From Saccoglossus kowalevskii (taxonomy: Eukaryota > Hemichordata > Enteropneusta > Harrimaniidae), in contig NW_003113465.1 of NCBI RefSeq assembly GCF_000003605.2, forward strand, positions 61,663-84,575: DNA of 22,913 nucleotides, written 5' to 3'. Within the stretch, counting starts at the first letter, position 1. Every line of letters starts with the position of its first letter. Shown here piece by piece: positions 19,132 to 22,913 of the stretch. Position numbers and translations under genes: made by a program. The notes under the pieces were generated by a model. The model did no database searches. It was not told where the DNA came from and saw nothing but the letters and a program-made list of their open reading frames with translations.

Positions 19132-21730
19132 GAATGGGATACAATTACGTGATGGGCAGAACCAACTGGCGTGGCCAAGTGATGAACTAATGGTAGTACC
19201 CAATGAAAGGGAGGATAACAAATGCAATGTATACATGCCCTTGTAGACGAGTGGGATGAAGAGAAAGGACAATTCTATCAGGGTCACTGCTCCCTCTGTG
19301 TCTAAGTTTTAGAAAATCGCCATAGGGTGATGCGTTGCCATGGTTATCGTGTCAGGTGATTGCTACTTCAAAATGACAGATGTGGACTTGTTATGTCAAA
19401 CATTCGACAGTTTGTAAAGTGTTTACTTTTTTTTCATTACTTGTTTTTGAATAGCACAGTCTTGAATTATAATAACTGAAATAACCAGTTGTCTCCCGCA
19501 TCACCAACCACATCACCCCGCAACCTGCAGGGATAACACTCAAAACAACAGAACGGCATCATAAATTGGTGTTTTCCACGTTATTTCCTTAAAACAACAA
19601 CCAGAATCATCATTGACTACACTAGACTTGCGCCCATTCTCGGATGTTTTAAACTACGTGTGCCATTAGTAAACAACACGACCACGGTCAGTATTTTGGC
19701 AGTGCCATGGCAACACGTTAATTGTAATGTTAATGGAGCTGTACTTTAGGCACGTAATAAGAAAAAGATATCAACAAGCTCTTTAGCGAGGCTTTTTCTG
19801 TGCAAGAGGGACACCCCACGAGAAGTTGAACGATTCCTCCTCATTATCTTTATAGTACAGCCTTGTGCTAATAAAAGTAATATTTATATACCAATCGACA
19901 AAATCTCTTGATGTAGCCTCCCCTCTGGACCACTTTATATGACGTGCCTCGATACAGCGTTTGCATCTTTCCCTAGCAACCTACGCTCCTTTGATTCTTT
20001 TCATTGAATGTGTTTCTTTCAACTTTTAAAAGGCCGCCGTGATCCTCCCTTTAAACTACGGGCAGAGGCCACACTCACTGTAGACTGATGTGGTAGTTCT
20101 TTAAATAGCGTCTAACATAAAAATGCACGAGATTGCGCGCTGATACTACGATAATTTGTCCCGATGCATCAACAGCTGGCGCGTTGTAATTTTACACCGT
20201 ATATTAACTGCTTGGCAAGTGTGGTTTTCGGGTTGTTTTGACGAGTTGATCGACGGACCACTATACTGTCCAACGCCAGCACAAAGAGATCGAACAAAGG
20301 GATAGACTGATGGGTGTTTTGGCGGCCAATGAATTCTAATGACACAAGTTTGCCGCGCGCCTACTACTAGCCGAAAGTACGATCGACGTGTTCGGATGAA
20401 TTGATAAACGGTTGTTTTTGCAAAAAAGAAAGCTTATTTCTCCTGGTACGATTGTGTGTCGACCTGTCTTACTCGGTACCAGTGCAAACTCCCGTGAAAA
20501 AGAGAGGGAGTCCATCCATTGCCGTATCCCGGGGTAACACAATGAATGGCCTTGTAAAATTCAAATTACTCTATTACAAAGCGTTTTCTTCGAAGAAGCC
20601 TCTCGACTGAAGAAAAGGCAGATATTAAAGATGGGTAGACTACGGTAACCAAAATACTCGAGCTATTACATCCAGTAGTAACCCCACAGTTTCAAGTTTA
20701 TCTCTGAATTTATATCAGTGTAACATACCAGTGATACACAATGACCATTACATTGATTTATCCCGGGATTTAACACGTTGTTTCTGAACCCGGTTTCTGA
20801 ACTTCTGCGATAAGTCCCAGTAGTGGTGCACTGTGTTCGCATCCCCGGGTAGGTATCATTGTACCAACATATCTCCATGTCACATGTACCTATACCTATA
20901 TAGTTGCGAAGGGCGGGAGCGGGTGCTCAGGTCCACAGCTATGTCTCACATGTGGTTTGAATGAATGTGGTTTCGTCGCGTTGTGGAATGACGATAACTG
21001 CGCGAAAAGCTCGTTGCCCCGTCAGGTGGCCGTGTTTGTTATAGGTCTGAAACTGACAAGTTGTCAACAAAGACGGTTTACAGCGAGCATTGTGTCACTA
21101 CCATTAAAGCCATAAAAAGACGCTTGTTGTTGACGTTCGGACGCACGCAGTGCGACAATCAAAGGGTCCCGACAGTTGCCAAGTATTGAGGCAAAGAGCG
21201 GGCAAACAAAGACAAAAGATTGGCCGTGAAGTGTCTTTGTGGTGGCACGAGCCAGCCACGCGAACGCGTCCTTTTGCCACGCATAAAGAGAGGGTACGCG
21301 ATGCACCCATTGATTAAATCGGTGATATTGTAGTAAAGAGGACCGCGGCACCTTTGGAGTCGTCGGGGCCTTCAAAACACAAAAGAAAGGGATGGCCAAA
21401 TCGAAGTCAAAACAGCGAAGGTAGACAACACAAATCAAAGCACGCCGACAGCAACGATGATAAAAATATTAAATTGAGACTCGGTGGAAGATGGATACGT
21501 TAGCGTCATTACAAACCGACGCGGGGCTTAGAAGTAAAAAAAAACATTGCCAGGTGCTCTCGGGGAATACAAATAAAACAGAAAGACATTAATGTTATAA
21601 TTATTTCCTACAAGCCTTGTCAATTTGTTGGATTGTTTTCGCATTCTATACCGTCATATGGGGCGTGTTACTGTTACGTTGCGATCGGTCGTTTGCATAT
21701 GAGCTGTCAGGACGCACGTATATATGTTCG
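19132..21730. other. No recognisable gene
   Basis: Short open frames only. The largest is a 124-codon minus frame at 21064-21438 in a locally GC-richer stretch. It has no domain, and another minus frame (21104-21310) is open over the same DNA. No RNA genes or transposon ends were recognised. Confidence 0.5.
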
Positions 21731-21731
21731 A

Positions 21732-21759
21732 CCATGGTTCGACGTTGCGCCAACCATGG
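21732..21759. repeat. Short inverted repeat
   Basis: CCATGGTT at 21732-21739 is matched by AACCATGG at 21752-21759 with a 12-base spacer. GTTCGACCATGGTTCGAC also contains a direct repeat of GTTCGAC. Confidence 0.5.
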
Positions 21760-21903
21760 AGCCAATGGCTTCACGGACCAACGAACCAAACATTTATCTA
21801 TGGACTGGACTTACAGTAACGACCATACATTGTTGAGCCAATCACAGTTCTTCTATCTATAACCGGATCTGGAGTCTGTGATTGAGCATGTAACAGTATC
21901 AAC

Positions 21904-21921
21904 TATATATATATATATATA
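21904..21921. repeat. (TA)n microsatellite
   Basis: Nine uninterrupted TA units. Confidence 0.95.
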
Positions 21922-22365
21922 GCATTAATATACTTGGAAGGGCAGGAGTAATGGTGATAACTCCGTCAATTGTAAATTGAATTATGAAACATTGAGAAGT
22001 GGTAATTACGTAGTGCTGACGTTCGGGAGGTGTCGATTGCATCTTCAGATGCCACGTGTCGGAGTGATCAAGGTGCGAATATGACGCGTGCCATCGCAGA
22101 AAAAAAATAATATACTTGTGAATCGATTGAAGCCAGTCATTGACGCAACACGCGCCGGATGAATTCCTATGCCTCGGATAAAACAAGAGACTCTTCCACT
22201 CCTTAAATGGGTTCTATTCTAGTAATCGACTTTCCAGTTCGCACCTCAAGGCAAACTACTGTGCAACGAAGGTGATAATGGCACCAAAGACAAGCGTGAC
22301 AAAGCAGAGGCACGCGTCGTCCTGCATATATTAAGATAAAGACAAGGCGACGAAAACACTTCAAA
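21922..22365. other. No recognisable gene
   Basis: Minus-strand open frames at 21899-22186 and 22246-22497 show no domain. The first partly translates the TA run, and the second partly the poly-G run. Confidence 0.5.
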
Positions 22366-22375
22366 GGGGGGGGGG
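22366..22375. repeat. Poly-G run (10)
   Basis: Ten consecutive G after TCAAA. Confidence 0.95.
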
Positions 22376-22669
22376 TATAGACAGGTGCATGTCAATGCAA
22401 CATAATTTGAATAATAATAAGGATTCATGGAGGCCACGCGACTCTCTTCTCCATCTTTTGTTTGCCTTGTACGAGTTTGTAAAAAGAAATTTGGCACATG
22501 AACGACCTATACTATTGTTTTAGTGTCTTTATGTCCATTCAATCGGACATCTTTGAACTGCACTGTCCATCCTGAAGACGACTCGCTTTGAAGTATGCGG
22601 GTGACGCGACCATGTGCGCACTCATATCCAGATGGAACTGAGTGCGATGACCGGCCCAACTGAATATAA

Positions 22670-22882
22670 CACAGACCCACGAACGACGCCGAAAATGAAG
22701 GCTGTTGTACGACGACTCGGATGTCAACAGTTGAACAGATGGCGTTTACCAGGGGCAACGCTACAAAAACAGATGAAGAAAACATCTCAGCTCTGACAAA
22801 ACATGATGCTAAATTAAAAGTTATTTATCAACTTTTAAGGGGAGAATTTATTAGCTGTTATCAAAAATATGTTCAACTTTAA
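22670..22882 (+). CDS. Weak candidate coding segment at the right edge
   Basis: One plus frame is open for 70 codons to TAA at 22880-22882, without an early ATG, so it would have to be an exon. A possible acceptor, ATAACACAG, ends at 22673. The last third (TKHDAKLKVIYQLLRGEF…) reads like an amphipathic helix. Upstream in the same frame, beyond stops at 22661 and 22667, lie cysteine-containing stretches such as CPFNRTSLNC and YPDGTECDD that resemble extracellular cysteine-rich modules. The minus strand is open over much of the same DNA (22507-22785). No family is recognised. Confidence 0.15.
   Translation, partial: HRPTNDAENEGCCTTTRMSTVEQMAFTRGNATKTDEENISALTKHDAKLKVIYQLLRGEFISCYQKYVQL
22814..22838. 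repeat. Perfect hairpin
   Basis: TTAAAAGTT and AACTTTTAA flank a 7-base loop, ATTTATC. It is AT-rich and lies within the candidate open frame above. Confidence 0.5.
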
Positions 22883-22913
22883 GGAGCAACGCCAGTCTGT
22901 AAGACCTATCACC

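Noticed and set aside
19028-19246. 72-codon plus frame with a proline run
   Set aside because: The prolines come from a poly-C run, and no splice context or homologue is visible.
21064-21438. 124-codon minus-strand frame
   Set aside because: No recognisable motif. A second minus frame is open over the same DNA, as expected in a locally GC-richer segment with fewer stops.

Overview
This window looks like non-coding, AT-rich DNA from an animal nuclear genome, most likely an invertebrate. It has no operons, no long open frames (the longest is about 130 codons, which chance explains in 23 kb read on six frames) and no tRNA or rRNA that I can recognise. It has many homopolymer and dinucleotide runs and a 50-N assembly gap, and CpG does not look strongly depleted. 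The only recognisable protein similarity is to two decayed non-LTR retrotransposons (LINEs) of types common in marine invertebrates. I cannot name the species.

Layout: 1-3400 is featureless AT-rich sequence with a short A-rich tail on the minus strand near 0.5 kb and a (GT)n run. 3434-3960 holds a broken LINE fragment (LINE A, plus strand) with a clear CX2CX8HX4C zinc knuckle. 3961-6414 has no gene but a small cluster of perfect CRE and E-box palindromes at 4.1-4.7 kb. 6546-7492 holds a second, unrelated LINE fragment (LINE B, plus strand), running from the end of the reverse transcriptase domain to a 3' end with AATAAA. Next to it on the minus strand is a speculative two-exon gene end (8662 to 7595) with well-placed branch points, a hydrophobic C-terminal segment and a poly(A) signal. 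8663-11085 holds nothing recognisable except a hairpin.

The most striking structure is 11136-12430, right after the assembly gap. It is a C/T-rich, G-poor tandem array built on a 5-base rhythm (variants of CCTAC, CCTGT, CCCAT). The array is organised into two different higher-order units: about four copies of 95 bp, then about three and a half copies of 197 bp, with degenerate margins to about 12.8 kb.

From 13.2 to 15 kb there is a (GTT)n run, a good-looking candidate plus-strand internal exon (13533-13637) and several other strong splice-acceptor-like sites, but no protein I recognise. 15-22.9 kb is again mostly unannotatable. It contains poly-C and poly-G runs, a few open frames with protein-like composition, small inverted repeats and, at the extreme right edge, a less AT-rich segment open on both strands.

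No genes here can be shown to work together. I did not find a coherent new biological system. The higher-order satellite, the excess of CRE and E-box palindromes and the candidate exons are the observations that most deserve a check.
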